Notes: a model not told the origin generated them from the letters alone. A DNA stretch of 64,000 nucleotides from Euzebya pacifica (GCF_003344865.1 NZ_CP031165.1:1493910-1557909), one strand, 5' to 3'; shown: positions 28,075 to 36,994, numbered from the stretch's first letter. Translations and numbers: made by a program.

Positions 28075-28785
28075 CTAGTCAGTTCTCACTCTGGGTGAGT
28101 GAGGTTCACCGTCGAGCAGCTCCGCGATGGGCGTCCAGGACGTGCGATGCAGGACGCACGGGCCCTGCTCGCGCAGCGCTCGTCGATGGGCAGGGGAGGG
28201 GTACCCCTTGTTGGAGTGGAAGGCGTAGGGCGGATGGATCGGCGAGTGGTCGACCATCTGCCGGTCACGGGTCACCTTGGCCACGATCGAGGCGGCGGCG
28301 ATCGACGCGGAGTGGGCGTCGCCGTGGACGATCAGCTCGTTGTGGGTGCCGAGTCCCGCGAGGAAGTCCCAGTTGCCGTCGAGGAGCAACACGTCCGGGG
28401 TGAGGGACAGGCCCTCGACGGCCCGCCTCGCGGCCAGCTGCATCGCCGCGCTCATCCCCAGCTCGTCGATCTCGTCGTTGGAGGCCGAGGCGATCGACAC
28501 CCCCAGGGCGAAGTCCATGACGCGGTCGTGCAGCTCCTCGCGCCGTGCGTGGTCCAGCTGCTTGGAGTCGCGCAGCTTGTACATGCGCCGGTCGGTCGGC
28601 AGGACGACGGCCGCGTAGGTGACTGGCCCCGCCCAGGCGCCGCGCCCCACCTCGTCGACACCGGCGACCACCTGCCCGTCGTCCCAGTGGCGGCGTTCGT
28701 GACGCAGCCCGGGCACATCGGGCAGGCGGATGCGTCGGCCGTTGACATAGGTCACGTTCTTGCGGCGGGAAACGGGCAGTCCCAT
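28075..28785 (-). CDS. rnhB: Ribonuclease HII
   Basis: 236 residues. GVDEVGRGAWAGPV gives the catalytic D44-E45 pair, LLLDGNWDF a third aspartate, and SIAAASIVAKVTRDR the conserved substrate helix. It removes RNA primers and misincorporated ribonucleotides from DNA. The N-terminal ~35 basic residues precede the core. The ATG at 28785 has no close Shine-Dalgarno. It is transcribed toward mshC. Confidence 0.95.
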   Translation of the reverse strand: MGLPVSRRKNVTYVNGRRIRLPDVPGLRHERRHWDDGQVVAGVDEVGRGAWAGPVTYAAVVLPTDRRMYKLRDSKQLDHARREELHDRVMDFALGVSIASASNDEIDELGMSAAMQLAARRAVEGLSLTPDVLLLDGNWDFLAGLGTHNELIVHGDAHSASIAAASIVAKVTRDRQMVDHSPIHPPYAFHSNKGYPSPAHRRALREQGPCVLHRTSWTPIAELLDGEPHSPRVRTD

Positions 28786-29045
28786 GGGCCTTCGGTCGCG
28801 TCGGGGTCGGGTCGTGCTGGCAGGGTAGCGCCCCGGTGCCGTCCCCCCGCAGGAGCGACCAGCCGTGACTCCAGCCAGTGACTCGCGGTGCCCTTGCAGA
28901 GCGTCGGCCGGAAACGCCTAAGGTAATCGCGCCCTCGTGCCGATGTGGCAGGCAAGAGGATCGCCAAGGACCGGCGGTCGACGAAGTACGGGCAATGGAC
29001 GCCCCATCAGTGACCCGCTCGCGCGGGTCGGAAGGTCGTCCCGCG

Positions 29046-29522
29046 ATGCCCACCACGATCCCAGTCCCCACCGCCCATGCGACATGCCTGCACGAGACGC
29101 TCGACGCGGTGCGTGGCGAGACCCAGGTCCTCAAGATGGCCGGGCTGCTGTCGGTCAGCGCCGACGACCTGCTCGATGGTGGCGGCACGGGGCTCGGCGA
29201 CTGGATGGGCGACCTCGCGGTCGCGGTCGAGGACGCGTCCGGTGCGACCGTGCTCCTGCCCGTTCGCGACCCCGGCATGCTGCAGCACATCGTCTACGGC
29301 ATGTCCGCGGTCCTCGTGTGGGCCAACGAGCTTCGTACCGAGGGGCGCCTGGCCACCACCATCCCGACCGAGGCCGTCGCCGCGTGGTCGGAGATCGAGC
29401 GGGTTGCCGGGCTCGGCGGTCGCACGGCGATGGCCATGGGCTACGAGAGTGGCCGGCTGACGGGCGCGCCGGACCTCCGTGTCGAGACCATCCAGGAGAC
29501 GGCCGCAACCGCAGCCGCCTGA
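29046..29522 (+). CDS. Hypothetical protein
   Basis: 158 residues, mainly helical, without membrane segments: HETLDAVRGETQVLKMAGLL, a Gly-rich turn, then VLLPVRDPGMLQHIVYG and AAWSEIERVAGLGGRTAMA. No family recognised. ATG 29046 was chosen at the start of conserved-looking sequence; ATG 28995 in the same frame is an alternative. TAAGGT (28919-28924) could be its -10. The region 28786-28994 between it and divergent rnhB shows only promoter-like sequence. It is convergent with the malic enzyme gene. Confidence 0.6.
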   Translation: MPTTIPVPTAHATCLHETLDAVRGETQVLKMAGLLSVSADDLLDGGGTGLGDWMGDLAVAVEDASGATVLLPVRDPGMLQHIVYGMSAVLVWANELRTEGRLATTIPTEAVAAWSEIERVAGLGGRTAMAMGYESGRLTGAPDLRVETIQETAATAAA

Positions 29523-29528
29523 AGGGCT

Positions 29529-29548
29529 GGCCGCCACGCGGCGGCCAC
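29529..29548. terminator. Bidirectional terminator between convergent genes
   Basis: Perfect 8-bp stem TGGCCGCC / GGCGGCCA with a 4-base loop, lying between the stops at 29522 (plus) and 29554 (minus). Confidence 0.6.
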
Positions 29549-29553
29549 CCGGG

Positions 29554-30945
29554 TCAGCTGGCGTCGTTCGCAGCCACCCGTTCGACCGCCGCAGCCACGG
29601 CCGGGGCCACCTCGGCGTTGAAGACGCTCGGGACGATGTAGTTGGCGTGCAGCTCGTCGGCTGACACGACGTTGGCGATGGCGTGCGCGGCGGCCACCTT
29701 CATCTCCTCGGTGATGTCGCGCGCCTTGGCGTTCAGGGCGCCGCGGAAGACCCCCGGGAAGGCCAGGACGTTGTTGATCTGGTTGGGATAGTCGCTGCGA
29801 CCCGTGGCCACGACCCTGGCGTGACGCGCGGCGATCGCCGGATCGATCTCGGGCTCCGGGTTGGCCATGGCGAACACGATCGCGTCGTCGGCCATCGACG
29901 CGACGTCGTCCTCGGTCAGCACCCCCGGTCCGCTGACCCCGATGAACACGTCGCTGCCGGCGATCACCTCGCTGACCGAACCGGAACGCTGCTCGGGGTT
30001 GGTGTTGGCCTGCAGCCACTGCTTGGAGTCGTCGACCTCCGGCACGCCCTTGTGGATGGCGCCGTCACGGTCGCAGATGACGATGTTGGTGGCACCGGCG
30101 TCCTGCAGGATCTTCAGGATGGCCACCCCGGCTGCGCCCGCCCCGGTCATGGTGATGCGCACGTCCCCCAGGCGCTTGCCGACCACGCGCAGGGCGTTGG
30201 TCAACGCCGCAAGCGTGACGATGGCGGTGCCGTGCTGGTCGTCGTGGAAGACCGGGATGTCCAGGGTCTCGCGCAGGCGACGTTCGATCTCGAAGCAGCC
30301 GGGGGCGGCGATGTCCTCCAGGTTGATCCCGCCGTAGGTGGGTGCGAGGGCCTGGACGACCTTGACGATCTCGTCGGGGTCCTGGGTGGCCAGGCACACC
30401 GGCCACGCGTCGACCCCACCGAACTCCTTGAACAGCACCGCTTTGCCCTCCATCACCGGCATGGCGGCTTCCGGGCCGATGTTGCCCAACCCCAGCACCG
30501 CCGATCCGTCGGTGACCACGGCGACGGTGTTGCGCTTGATCGTCAGCCGCCAGGCGTCCTCGGGCTTGTCGTGGATGGCCATGCAGACCCGCGCGACGCC
30601 CGGCGTGTAGGCGCGAGACAGGTCGTCACGGGTGCGCAGCCCGACCTTGGACCGGATCTCCATCTTGCCGCCGAGGTGGATGAGGAAGGTCCGGTCGGAG
30701 ATCTTGTGGACCGTCGCGCCGTCGACGGCGTTGACGGCGTCCCGGATGGTGTTGGCGTGCTCGACGTCGCCGGCGTTGGCGGTGATGTCGGCCGTCATGC
30801 CGTCGGGGTGGGACTCGACGATGTCCACGCCGGTGACCGCCCCGCCGGCTTCGCCGACGGCGGTCGTCACCCGCCCGAGGGCCGTGGTGTCGTGGTCCAT
30901 GCGGACGCGGAGGATGATGGCGTAGGACGCGCTTGGTGCCGCCAT
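29554..30945 (-). CDS. NAD-dependent malic enzyme with N-terminal ACT-like domain
   Basis: 463 residues. The first ~75 form an ACT-like regulatory domain (SYAIILRVRMDHDTTALGRV). The catalytic part has SRAYTPGVARVCMAI with the catalytic tyrosine, KRNTVAVVTDGSAVLGLGNIG, CFEIERRLRE and FHDDQHGTAIV for metal, and GAGAAGVA for NAD. It oxidatively decarboxylates malate to pyruvate. ATG 30945 has GAAGG nine bases upstream and a TAGGCT -10-like element about 40 bases upstream; an in-frame GTG at 30981 lies too near that -10. With PPDK in the same window this could serve C4-C3 interconversion. Confidence 0.92.
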   Translation of the reverse strand: MAAPSASYAIILRVRMDHDTTALGRVTTAVGEAGGAVTGVDIVESHPDGMTADITANAGDVEHANTIRDAVNAVDGATVHKISDRTFLIHLGGKMEIRSKVGLRTRDDLSRAYTPGVARVCMAIHDKPEDAWRLTIKRNTVAVVTDGSAVLGLGNIGPEAAMPVMEGKAVLFKEFGGVDAWPVCLATQDPDEIVKVVQALAPTYGGINLEDIAAPGCFEIERRLRETLDIPVFHDDQHGTAIVTLAALTNALRVVGKRLGDVRITMTGAGAAGVAILKILQDAGATNIVICDRDGAIHKGVPEVDDSKQWLQANTNPEQRSGSVSEVIAGSDVFIGVSGPGVLTEDDVASMADDAIVFAMANPEPEIDPAIAARHARVVATGRSDYPNQINNVLAFPGVFRGALNAKARDITEEMKVAAAHAIANVVSADELHANYIVPSVFNAEVAPAVAAAVERVAANDAS

Positions 30946-31119
30946 GGGAGGTGCCTTCGGTGTCGACGAGGTCGGGAGCACCGCAGCCTAGGCCGACTGC
31001 CCGTTCCGGCGAAGGGTCTTCGGGGGCGAGACCAAGAACTCCGACGATCGGAGCAGGAGATCGGGTGTGGATGGGCAACAGGGCTGTGTCATCCACCCCC
31101 GGAACCCAAGGAGAACCCC

Positions 31120-31281
31120 ATGCGTGCTCGTCTCGCGGCCCTCGTCGCCGCTGTGTCCCTGCTGACCCTCGGCCTGCCCGTCGCCGCAAGCGCCAGCTGC
31201 ACCCAGACGGAGTTCGGCTGTGCCGAGGACCTGGTCTGCGCCGCGGTCAACGCCGTCAAGCCGGTCGACTGCGTGGAGTAG
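31120..31281 (+). CDS. Tiny secreted four-cysteine peptide
   Basis: 53 residues: a classic signal peptide (RARLAALVAAVSLLTLGLPV, cleavage after ASA) and a mature peptide of about 28 residues, SCTQTEFGCAEDLVCAAVNA plus VKPVDCVE, with four cysteines that could form two disulfides. AAGGAGA lies seven bases before the ATG and a strong terminator follows, so it is its own transcription unit. Secreted disulfide peptides include bacteriocins, inhibitors and structural peptides; no family is recognised and no processing or immunity gene is adjacent. Confidence 0.7.
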   Translation: MRARLAALVAAVSLLTLGLPVAASASCTQTEFGCAEDLVCAAVNAVKPVDCVE

Positions 31282-31299
31282 GGAGACTCGGACGTCGAC

Positions 31300-31325
31300 G
31301 AGGCCGTCCCGACCGGGGCGGCCTC
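31300..31325 (+). terminator. Terminator after the four-cysteine peptide gene
   Basis: 11-bp stem GAGGCCGTCCC / GGGGCGGCCTC with a G-T wobble and a 4-base loop, 18 bases after the stop. Confidence 0.75.
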
Positions 31326-31335
31326 GTGTCATTCT

Positions 31336-31388
31336 CCAGCGACCGCAGGGCTGGAGGCGACGCAGGGCTGGGGGCAACGCAGGGCTAG
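31336..31388. repeat. Short tandem repeat at the 3' end of the groES-like gene
   Basis: Three copies of a 17-18-bp unit with core CGCAGGGCTGG (third copy CGCAGGGCTAG); the third contains the stop codon of the minus-strand GroES-like gene. Confidence 0.6.
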
Positions 31389-31747
31389 AGGTACAGCCCG
31401 GTGCCGCTGGCGTCGCGTTCGGCGGACGCGATGGCGTGCACGTCTCGTTCGCGGATGATGATGTAGTCCTTGCCGTGGATGTCGACCTCGATGGCGGCGT
31501 CGGGCAGGAACAGGACCTTGTCGCCCGTCGATGCCGAGCGCACGAGCGGTCCGACCTCCATGACCTCGGCCCACACACCGTGGCGGTCCTTCGACTGGGC
31601 CGTGGCGGGGATGAGGATGCCGCCGCGCGACCGCTTCTCCCCGCCGTCGTCGATCCCGCAGAGGATGCGGTCGGCGGTCACGCGGACCGCGAAGCCGGCG
31701 GCCTCGCCGGACGGATCATCGGTGGTGGAGGGTTCGTGGGTGCTCAT
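31385..31747 (-). CDS. GroES-like co-chaperonin, orphan
   Basis: A 120-residue protein with a Cpn10 core: AVRVTADRILCGIDD, then RSRGGILIPATAQSK (mobile loop), VMEVGPLV and KVLFLPDAAIEVDI...DYIIIRERDV. It carries extra N- (about 20) and C-terminal (about 15) residues compared with standard 95-100-residue GroES, and no groEL is adjacent. It may be a paralogue with a special role. The ATG at 31747 has no clear Shine-Dalgarno. Its 3' end lies in a short tandem repeat. Confidence 0.8.
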   Translation of the reverse strand: MSTHEPSTTDDPSGEAAGFAVRVTADRILCGIDDGGEKRSRGGILIPATAQSKDRHGVWAEVMEVGPLVRSASTGDKVLFLPDAAIEVDIHGKDYIIIRERDVHAIASAERDASGTGLYL

Positions 31748-31841
31748 CGAGCCGCCGAGAGTACCGGGCGAGGTCCCGAGGACCCGAGCGACGCAGCACC
31801 CGACAGGAGTAGCGTGGACCTCCCCGTCGGAGAGGTCAGCG

Positions 31842-32387
31842 ATGCGACGCAGCGTCAGGGTCCATGCCGAGGTCGGGCCGGAGGCCCGGCTCGCCGCCGC
31901 GATCACGACGCTGCCGCCCGGGGCGCAGCGGGCGCTGGTCACCATCGCCGACCGCGAGGACCTGCCGTTGGCGGCCGGGTCGTGGGAGGACGGGGCCGGA
32001 GGCTGCCTGGTCAGCAACGTCGTGCGTGCGCTGGGGACCCCGGTCGATCCCGATCAGGGTGCGAGGACCGTGGACCTGCGGATGCTGGACCTGCTGCCCG
32101 AGCTGTCCAGCCAGGACCTCAACCACCTGATCGTCGCGTGGGACGAGGCCGCGATGCAGGAGGGCCGCGGGGCGACCGATCCGGTCCTGCGCCGCTTGTT
32201 GCGCGGCGCCCTGGTCCGGGCTGGCATCCCCCCGACCATGGAGGCCCTGCCCGAGTGGGACCGGGACGCGTCAGTCGTTGGTGCGGACCCCGCCGAGGGT
32301 GACCTCGACCTCTCGAGTCCGGCCGTCGGCGCCGTAGAGGGTGACCGTCACGACGTCGTCGGGGCCGTATCCGCGGATCGCGGCTGA
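31842..32387 (+). CDS. Hypothetical protein, 3' end overlapping htrA
   Basis: 181 codons. The first ~145 residues look like a genuine soluble helical protein (LAAAITTLPPGAQRALVTIA, LRMLDLLPELSSQDLNHLIV). The last ~38 are the antisense of the htrA 3' end, probably a readthrough after a lost stop codon. GGAGAGG lies six bases before the ATG. No family recognised. It is divergent from the GroES-like gene, with 94 bp between starts. Confidence 0.55.
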   Translation: MRRSVRVHAEVGPEARLAAAITTLPPGAQRALVTIADREDLPLAAGSWEDGAGGCLVSNVVRALGTPVDPDQGARTVDLRMLDLLPELSSQDLNHLIVAWDEAAMQEGRGATDPVLRRLLRGALVRAGIPPTMEALPEWDRDASVVGADPAEGDLDLSSPAVGAVEGDRHDVVGAVSADRG

Positions 32388-33938
32388 CAGGTCCGACATC
32401 GACGTGACGTCGTCGCCGTCGATGGCGACCACCACGTCACCGGGCACGATGCCGGCGTCGTCGGCGGCGCTGTCGGGCACGACCTCGCCGATGTAGGCAC
32501 CGTTGGTGGTCTCCAGGCCCAGCTCCTCGGCCTGTGCAGGCTGCAGGTCGCCACCGGTCACCCCGAGCAGCGCGTACTCGAAGAAGCCCTGCTCGATCAG
32601 CTGGTCGGCAACCCGGAGGACCGTGGACGTGGGGACCGCGAAGCCCACGCCGTCGTTGGTCCCACCGCCGACGATGGCGGTGTTGATGCCGATGACCTGG
32701 CCGGCCGCGTTCACCAGCGCCCCACCCGAGTTGCCGGGGTTGATGGCGGCGTCGGTCTGCACGAGGTCGACGAGGCTGACGTTGCTGATCGGATCCGACA
32801 GGGTCCGGCCGAGCGCGGAGACGATGCCCGAGGTGACGGTGGAGTCGAAGCCGAACGGCGCCCCGATCGCGATGGCGGTCTCGCCGACGCGCGGGTCGCC
32901 GTCGGCGTACTCCGGCACCATCAGGTCGTCGGCGTCGATCTGCAGCACGGCGAGGTCGAAGCTGGCCGCGGTGCCGACCACCGTCGCGTCACGCGTACGG
33001 CCGTCGGTCAGCCGCACCCGGACGTCGCGAGCCCCCGCGATGACATGGTTGTTGGTGATCAGGAAGCCGTCGGCCCGGTAGACCACGGCCGAGCCGGAAC
33101 CGGTGTTGGTCTCCACGACCGCGACGGACGGCAGCAGCGCTTCGGCGACGTCGGCGACGGTGTCGGTGGTCATGCTCGCCGGCGGGGCAGCGGGCGCCAC
33201 CGGCGTCTCGTCCTGCGGGGTGTCCTGGGGGGCGTTGATCGGGGTGACCGGTGCGTTGGCCGCCTGGTCCGCCGCGTCGGGGGCCAGGGCCAGCGTGGTC
33301 GGCACCGCGACCGCCACGGCCACCAGCGCCCCCACGAGCGCGGCCACGACGGCGGTGCGCCCGGTGCCCCGGCCGGCCGTGTCGTCACGGGAACCGCGGT
33401 CGTCAGCGGTGACGTCGCGGGCGAGGTCGCTGTCGTGGGACGGGTCGGTCGGCGGCTGGGACGCGGAACCGTCGGTGGGCTCCGGTGCGGAGGGCCAGTC
33501 GCCGCCCACCGGGGGTGGGGTGGTGGGGTCGGTGGGCGGCGTGGCCGTCGGGGTGGTCTGGAGGGGCTGGCCGGGCTGAAGGGGCTGACCGGGCTGCCCT
33601 GGATGTGAGGGGTATCCCTGCGGCGCGGGTGGCGCGGGCTGCCAGGTCGGGGCGGGTGCAGGCGCACCCCAGCCCGTCTGTCCCGAGGATGATCCTCCCG
33701 GGGCACCCCATGAACCGGACTGCACCCAGGGAGACGATGCCGCTGCCGGCCACGCACCGCCGTCGTGGTCCGGCGGCGTCTGCTGGGCGGTCGGCTCGGC
33801 CGCTGGTCCATCGTCGGTGTTCGGCGAATCGTCGGGCTGTGCGGGGGGTCCGGGCACACCAGCATCGGCACCGGAGCGATCGGCCGGGCGCCGTTCGCCG
33901 CCGGTCCACTCGTCGTCGTCGAGCCATGTGGAGTTCAC
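32271..33938 (-). CDS. htrA: HtrA/DegP-like membrane serine protease with one PDZ domain
   Basis: 555 residues: a cytosolic Pro/Gly/Gln-rich N-terminus (1-~185), one membrane helix (VVAALVGALVAVAVAV), a linker, a trypsin-fold protease and a single PDZ domain. The triad is H298 (TNNHVIAG), D328 (SFDLAVLQI) and S404 (NPGNSGGAL). HtrA proteins degrade misfolded exported proteins and act in envelope stress. GTG 33938 follows AGAGGA at 11 bases. It is divergent from a response regulator gene, an arrangement that suggests common envelope-stress control (MprA-PepD-like); that is inference. Confidence 0.92.
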   Translation of the reverse strand: MNSTWLDDDEWTGGERRPADRSGADAGVPGPPAQPDDSPNTDDGPAAEPTAQQTPPDHDGGAWPAAASSPWVQSGSWGAPGGSSSGQTGWGAPAPAPTWQPAPPAPQGYPSHPGQPGQPLQPGQPLQTTPTATPPTDPTTPPPVGGDWPSAPEPTDGSASQPPTDPSHDSDLARDVTADDRGSRDDTAGRGTGRTAVVAALVGALVAVAVAVPTTLALAPDAADQAANAPVTPINAPQDTPQDETPVAPAAPPASMTTDTVADVAEALLPSVAVVETNTGSGSAVVYRADGFLITNNHVIAGARDVRVRLTDGRTRDATVVGTAASFDLAVLQIDADDLMVPEYADGDPRVGETAIAIGAPFGFDSTVTSGIVSALGRTLSDPISNVSLVDLVQTDAAINPGNSGGALVNAAGQVIGINTAIVGGGTNDGVGFAVPTSTVLRVADQLIEQGFFEYALLGVTGGDLQPAQAEELGLETTNGAYIGEVVPDSAADDAGIVPGDVVVAIDGDDVTSMSDLSAAIRGYGPDDVVTVTLYGADGRTREVEVTLGGVRTND

Positions 33939-34222
33939 GCCGCGGGTCCTCTCTCGGGTTCGTCGGTCGCAGTGCATCCGCGCCGACGCGGTCCATCGTG
34001 CAGTGTGCTCGGGTGGGCGCTCTGCCACACTCGTGGTCCGTCGCACGAACCGAATCGGCCGAGACATCATGGTGTCGACCGAGGTCGACGGTAGTAGTCG
34101 GTTCCTCCTGCAGGGCCCGGTGAGCGGCAAACATTCCGTAAAGGGCCCGTCTGCCCGGTGACCGAACGGCACCCTTGGACGGCCCGGCACACTCGACGGG
34201 AAGCAACGACCAAGGAGTCCGC
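33939..34222. promoter_or_regulatory. Divergent htrA / two-component promoter region
   Basis: 284 bp without a gene. CACACT (34187-34192) is a -10-like element for the response regulator, about 30 bases before its GTG. A -10-like CACACT is also present on the minus strand. No repeat clear enough to name a regulator site was seen. Confidence 0.4.
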
Positions 34223-34936
34223 GTGAGCGGCCAGCCCGACAGCGAACTGCAGAAGGTCCTGCTCGTCGAGGACGACGACGGCATCGCCAACCCGCTGGCC
34301 GCAGCGCTCGGCGGGGGTGGCTACGCCGTCACCCGCGTGGCCACCGGACGCGAGGCGTTGGCGCTTGCCCACGACGAGCTCGCGGCCGTCGTCCTGGACC
34401 TGGGCCTGCCCGACATCGACGGGGTCGAGGTCTGCCGGCGACTGCACGATGCGCACCCCGGTGTCCCGGTCCTGATGCTGACCGCCCGGACCAGCGAGGC
34501 CGACGTGGTCGTCGGCCTCGATGCGGGCGCCGATGACTACGTCACCAAGCCGTTCCGCCTCGCCGAGCTGCTCGCGCGCCTGCGCGCCCTCGTCCGCCGT
34601 GCCCAGTCCAGCCAGGGCGCCCCGGTGGAGGAGGAGTACGCCGCGATGGACGTCCGTGTCGACGTCGCTGCCCGCCGGGCCTGGCGCGGCGACCACGAGC
34701 TCGACCTGACACCCAAGGAGTTCGACCTGCTGGCCATGCTCGTCCGCCAGGCCGGCACCGTCGTCACCCGCGAGGACATCATGCGCGAGGTGTGGGAGAC
34801 CAACTGGTTCGGGTCCACCAAGACCGTCGACATGCACGTGTCATGGCTGCGACGCAAGCTCGGCGACGACGCGTCGGCCCCCAAGTACCTCACCACCGTC
34901 CGTGGCGTCGGGCTGCGGTTCGAGACCGACTCCTAG
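34223..34936 (+). CDS. OmpR/PhoB-family response regulator
   Basis: 237 residues. Receiver domain: acidic patch VLLVEDDDG (16-19), phosphoryl acceptor D59 in VVLDLGLPD, and VTKPF lysine near 109. The C-terminal winged helix has LTPKEFDLLAMLVRQAG, TKTVDMHVSWLRRKLG and TTVRGVGLRFE. GTG 34223 has AAGGAG five bases upstream. It is followed after 12 bases by a sensor kinase and then a lipoprotein. Candidate targets include the divergent htrA. Confidence 0.95.
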   Translation: MSGQPDSELQKVLLVEDDDGIANPLAAALGGGGYAVTRVATGREALALAHDELAAVVLDLGLPDIDGVEVCRRLHDAHPGVPVLMLTARTSEADVVVGLDAGADDYVTKPFRLAELLARLRALVRRAQSSQGAPVEEEYAAMDVRVDVAARRAWRGDHELDLTPKEFDLLAMLVRQAGTVVTREDIMREVWETNWFGSTKTVDMHVSWLRRKLGDDASAPKYLTTVRGVGLRFETDS

Positions 34937-34948
34937 ACAGGCCCGCGC

Positions 34949-36295
34949 GTGCGAAAACGTCTGCTCGTCGCGACCGTCGGTACCGTTGCCATCGGGGTGC
35001 TGCTGCTCGGCCTGCCCCTGGCGGTCGCCGTGCGGGGCGTGCTGACGACCCAGGCCTTCGAGACCCTGCAGCGCCAGGCCGAACAGGTGCAGGTGCTGTT
35101 CAACCAGCAGCAGCTGTCGGGCACCGAGCGGCGGGACCTGCTGCACGACCTCGCCGGCCAGTTCGACGTGCGCTTCCAGGTCTTCGACCGGGTCATCCGT
35201 GACGGCAGCCGGGTGGGCTTCCTGCTGACCGAGGACACCGGGGAGATGGCCAACGAGGAGGTCGACTTCACCGACGACCTCGACGCGGCGTTCGACGGCG
35301 AGCTCGGCCGGGCCGGCCGCGACGGGGTCCTGGCGGTGTCGGTCCCGCTGCGCATCGCGGGCGTCCCGCAGGTGTTGCGGGCCATCGCCCCCGACGACGA
35401 GCTGCGGTCCTCGTTGTCGGCGGCGTGGCTGTCGATCGGCGGGCTGGCGATCACCTCGTTGGGCATCGCGGGCTTCGTGGGCCTGATGGTCGCTCGCCGG
35501 ATCGCCACCCCCCTGGAGGACCTCGCGGAGGCGGCCACGGCGCTGGGGGAGGGCGACTTCTCCGCACGGGCGATGGCCAGCGGCATCCCCGAGTCCGACC
35601 AGCTGGCCGCCGCCCTCAACATCACCGCCGAACGCCTCGGGATCCTGGTCGAGCGGAGCAAGTCCTTCGGCGCCGACGCGAGCCACCAGCTGCGCACCCC
35701 GCTGACTGCCCTCCGCCTGGACCTGGAGGCCCTTCAGCTGGCCGGCGCCGACGAGGCGCTGCTGGGTGCGGCGTTCAGCGAGGCCGACCGGCTGGAGTCC
35801 ACGATCGAGGAGCTGCTGGCCCTGGCCGACGTGCCGATGGGCGACGAGCACATCCAGCTGGCCACCCTGGTGGAGGAACGGGTCGAGTCGTGGCGGGCGC
35901 TGGCCCAGGCCGAGGACCGTCGTGTTGAGGTGTCCGCCGACCCGGTACCGCTGGTGCGGGGGCGGTCGGCGGCCATCGGGCAGTGCCTGCAGGTGCTGCT
36001 CGACAACGCGCTGGAGCACGGCGAGGGCACGATCAGCGTCACCGTGACGAGCGTCGAGTCGCCGCTGGTCCCCGAACGCGGATGGGTACGCCTGTGCGTG
36101 ACCGACGAGGGCGAGGGGTTCGCCGAGGAGTCCGTCCCGGGCCGTGGCCTGCGCCTGGCCAAGTCGTTGGTCCAGGCCGAGGGTGGGCGCATCAAGGTCC
36201 AGCGCCCCTCCACCGTCTGCCTGCTGCTGCCGGCCATGGGTGTCGACACCGGTCGGCTGATCCAGCCCAGCCTTGCCGAGGGCGAGCTGCGGTGA
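34949..36295 (+). CDS. Sensor histidine kinase
   Basis: 448 residues: two membrane helices (about 7-30 and 160-185) flanking an extracytoplasmic sensor with acidic patches, HAMP (RIATPLEDLAEAATALGEGD), HisKA with the phosphoacceptor H246 in ASHQLRTPLTALR, and an ATPase domain with the N-box DNALEHG and G-box DEGEGFAEES...GRGLRLAKSLV. The N-box asparagine is present and the G1 box slightly abbreviated. It is cognate to the response regulator 12 bases upstream. The stop overlaps the lipoprotein start (GTGA). Confidence 0.93.
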   Translation: MRKRLLVATVGTVAIGVLLLGLPLAVAVRGVLTTQAFETLQRQAEQVQVLFNQQQLSGTERRDLLHDLAGQFDVRFQVFDRVIRDGSRVGFLLTEDTGEMANEEVDFTDDLDAAFDGELGRAGRDGVLAVSVPLRIAGVPQVLRAIAPDDELRSSLSAAWLSIGGLAITSLGIAGFVGLMVARRIATPLEDLAEAATALGEGDFSARAMASGIPESDQLAAALNITAERLGILVERSKSFGADASHQLRTPLTALRLDLEALQLAGADEALLGAAFSEADRLESTIEELLALADVPMGDEHIQLATLVEERVESWRALAQAEDRRVEVSADPVPLVRGRSAAIGQCLQVLLDNALEHGEGTISVTVTSVESPLVPERGWVRLCVTDEGEGFAEESVPGRGLRLAKSLVQAEGGRIKVQRPSTVCLLLPAMGVDTGRLIQPSLAEGELR

Positions 36296-36987
36296 GCGGG
36301 TCCAGGAACCGGTCAGTGCTGCGCGTGGGGCTGCTGGGCATCGTGCTGGTGCTCGCCCTGTCCGGCTGCCAGTTGGTCGACCGCCAGGAGAACCTGCAGC
36401 CGACCGGCGACCCGTCTGCGACGGAGGCCGAGGAGCTGCTCGGCAATCCCGACGAGGACTTCCCGGCCACGCTGGCGGGCCTGCGGGCCTTCGCGGGCCC
36501 CGAGGCGCTGACGTGGCAGGACGACCCGGTCCTGGCCGACATGACGGTGTGGCTGACGCCGACCGGCATGTGGGACCGGCTGCGTGCCACCTACGTGGCC
36601 GCCGACGCCGACCGCATGATGACCGTCCGGGCAGATCCCGACCGCCTGCGGGTCGAGCGGCCGAGGCTCGAGGGCCTCGGCCTGCCCGAGCTGCCCGACG
36701 CCGCGGTGGCCGAGCTGCCGCCGGTGCCCGAGGGACTCCTCGAACCCGCCGACCTCGGCGCCGCGGCGGCCGACGCCCTGGCGTCGTGCGACGCCGGCGG
36801 CCAGCCGGTCGTCGCCGTCGTCTACGCCACCGGCGCCCCCGCCGCCTGGGACGGCTCGACCTGGACCACGCCGCCGGTCTGGCGATCCACGGTCATCACC
36901 GAGACCGCCGGCGTGGCCGTCGACCCGACCACCGGCACCCCCCTCGAGCCCCTCACCTGCGTCGACCCGATCCTCCCCGACGAGTAG
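36292..36987 (+). CDS. Lipoprotein cotranscribed with the two-component system
   Basis: 231 residues: signal VLRVGLLGIVLVLALSGC with lipobox LSGC, then a ~205-residue acidic domain with LTWQDDPVLADMTVWLTPTG and CVDPILPDE. No family is recognised. The GTG start overlaps the kinase stop, so it is the third gene of the operon and may modulate the kinase outside the membrane. A terminator follows. Confidence 0.75.
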   Translation: MSGSRNRSVLRVGLLGIVLVLALSGCQLVDRQENLQPTGDPSATEAEELLGNPDEDFPATLAGLRAFAGPEALTWQDDPVLADMTVWLTPTGMWDRLRATYVAADADRMMTVRADPDRLRVERPRLEGLGLPELPDAAVAELPPVPEGLLEPADLGAAAADALASCDAGGQPVVAVVYATGAPAAWDGSTWTTPPVWRSTVITETAGVAVDPTTGTPLEPLTCVDPILPDE

Positions 36988-36994
36988 GGGTGGA

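Noticed and set aside
31385-31747. groESL operon
   Set aside because: No groEL reading frame follows on either strand; the neighbour is a hypothetical gene in the opposite direction.
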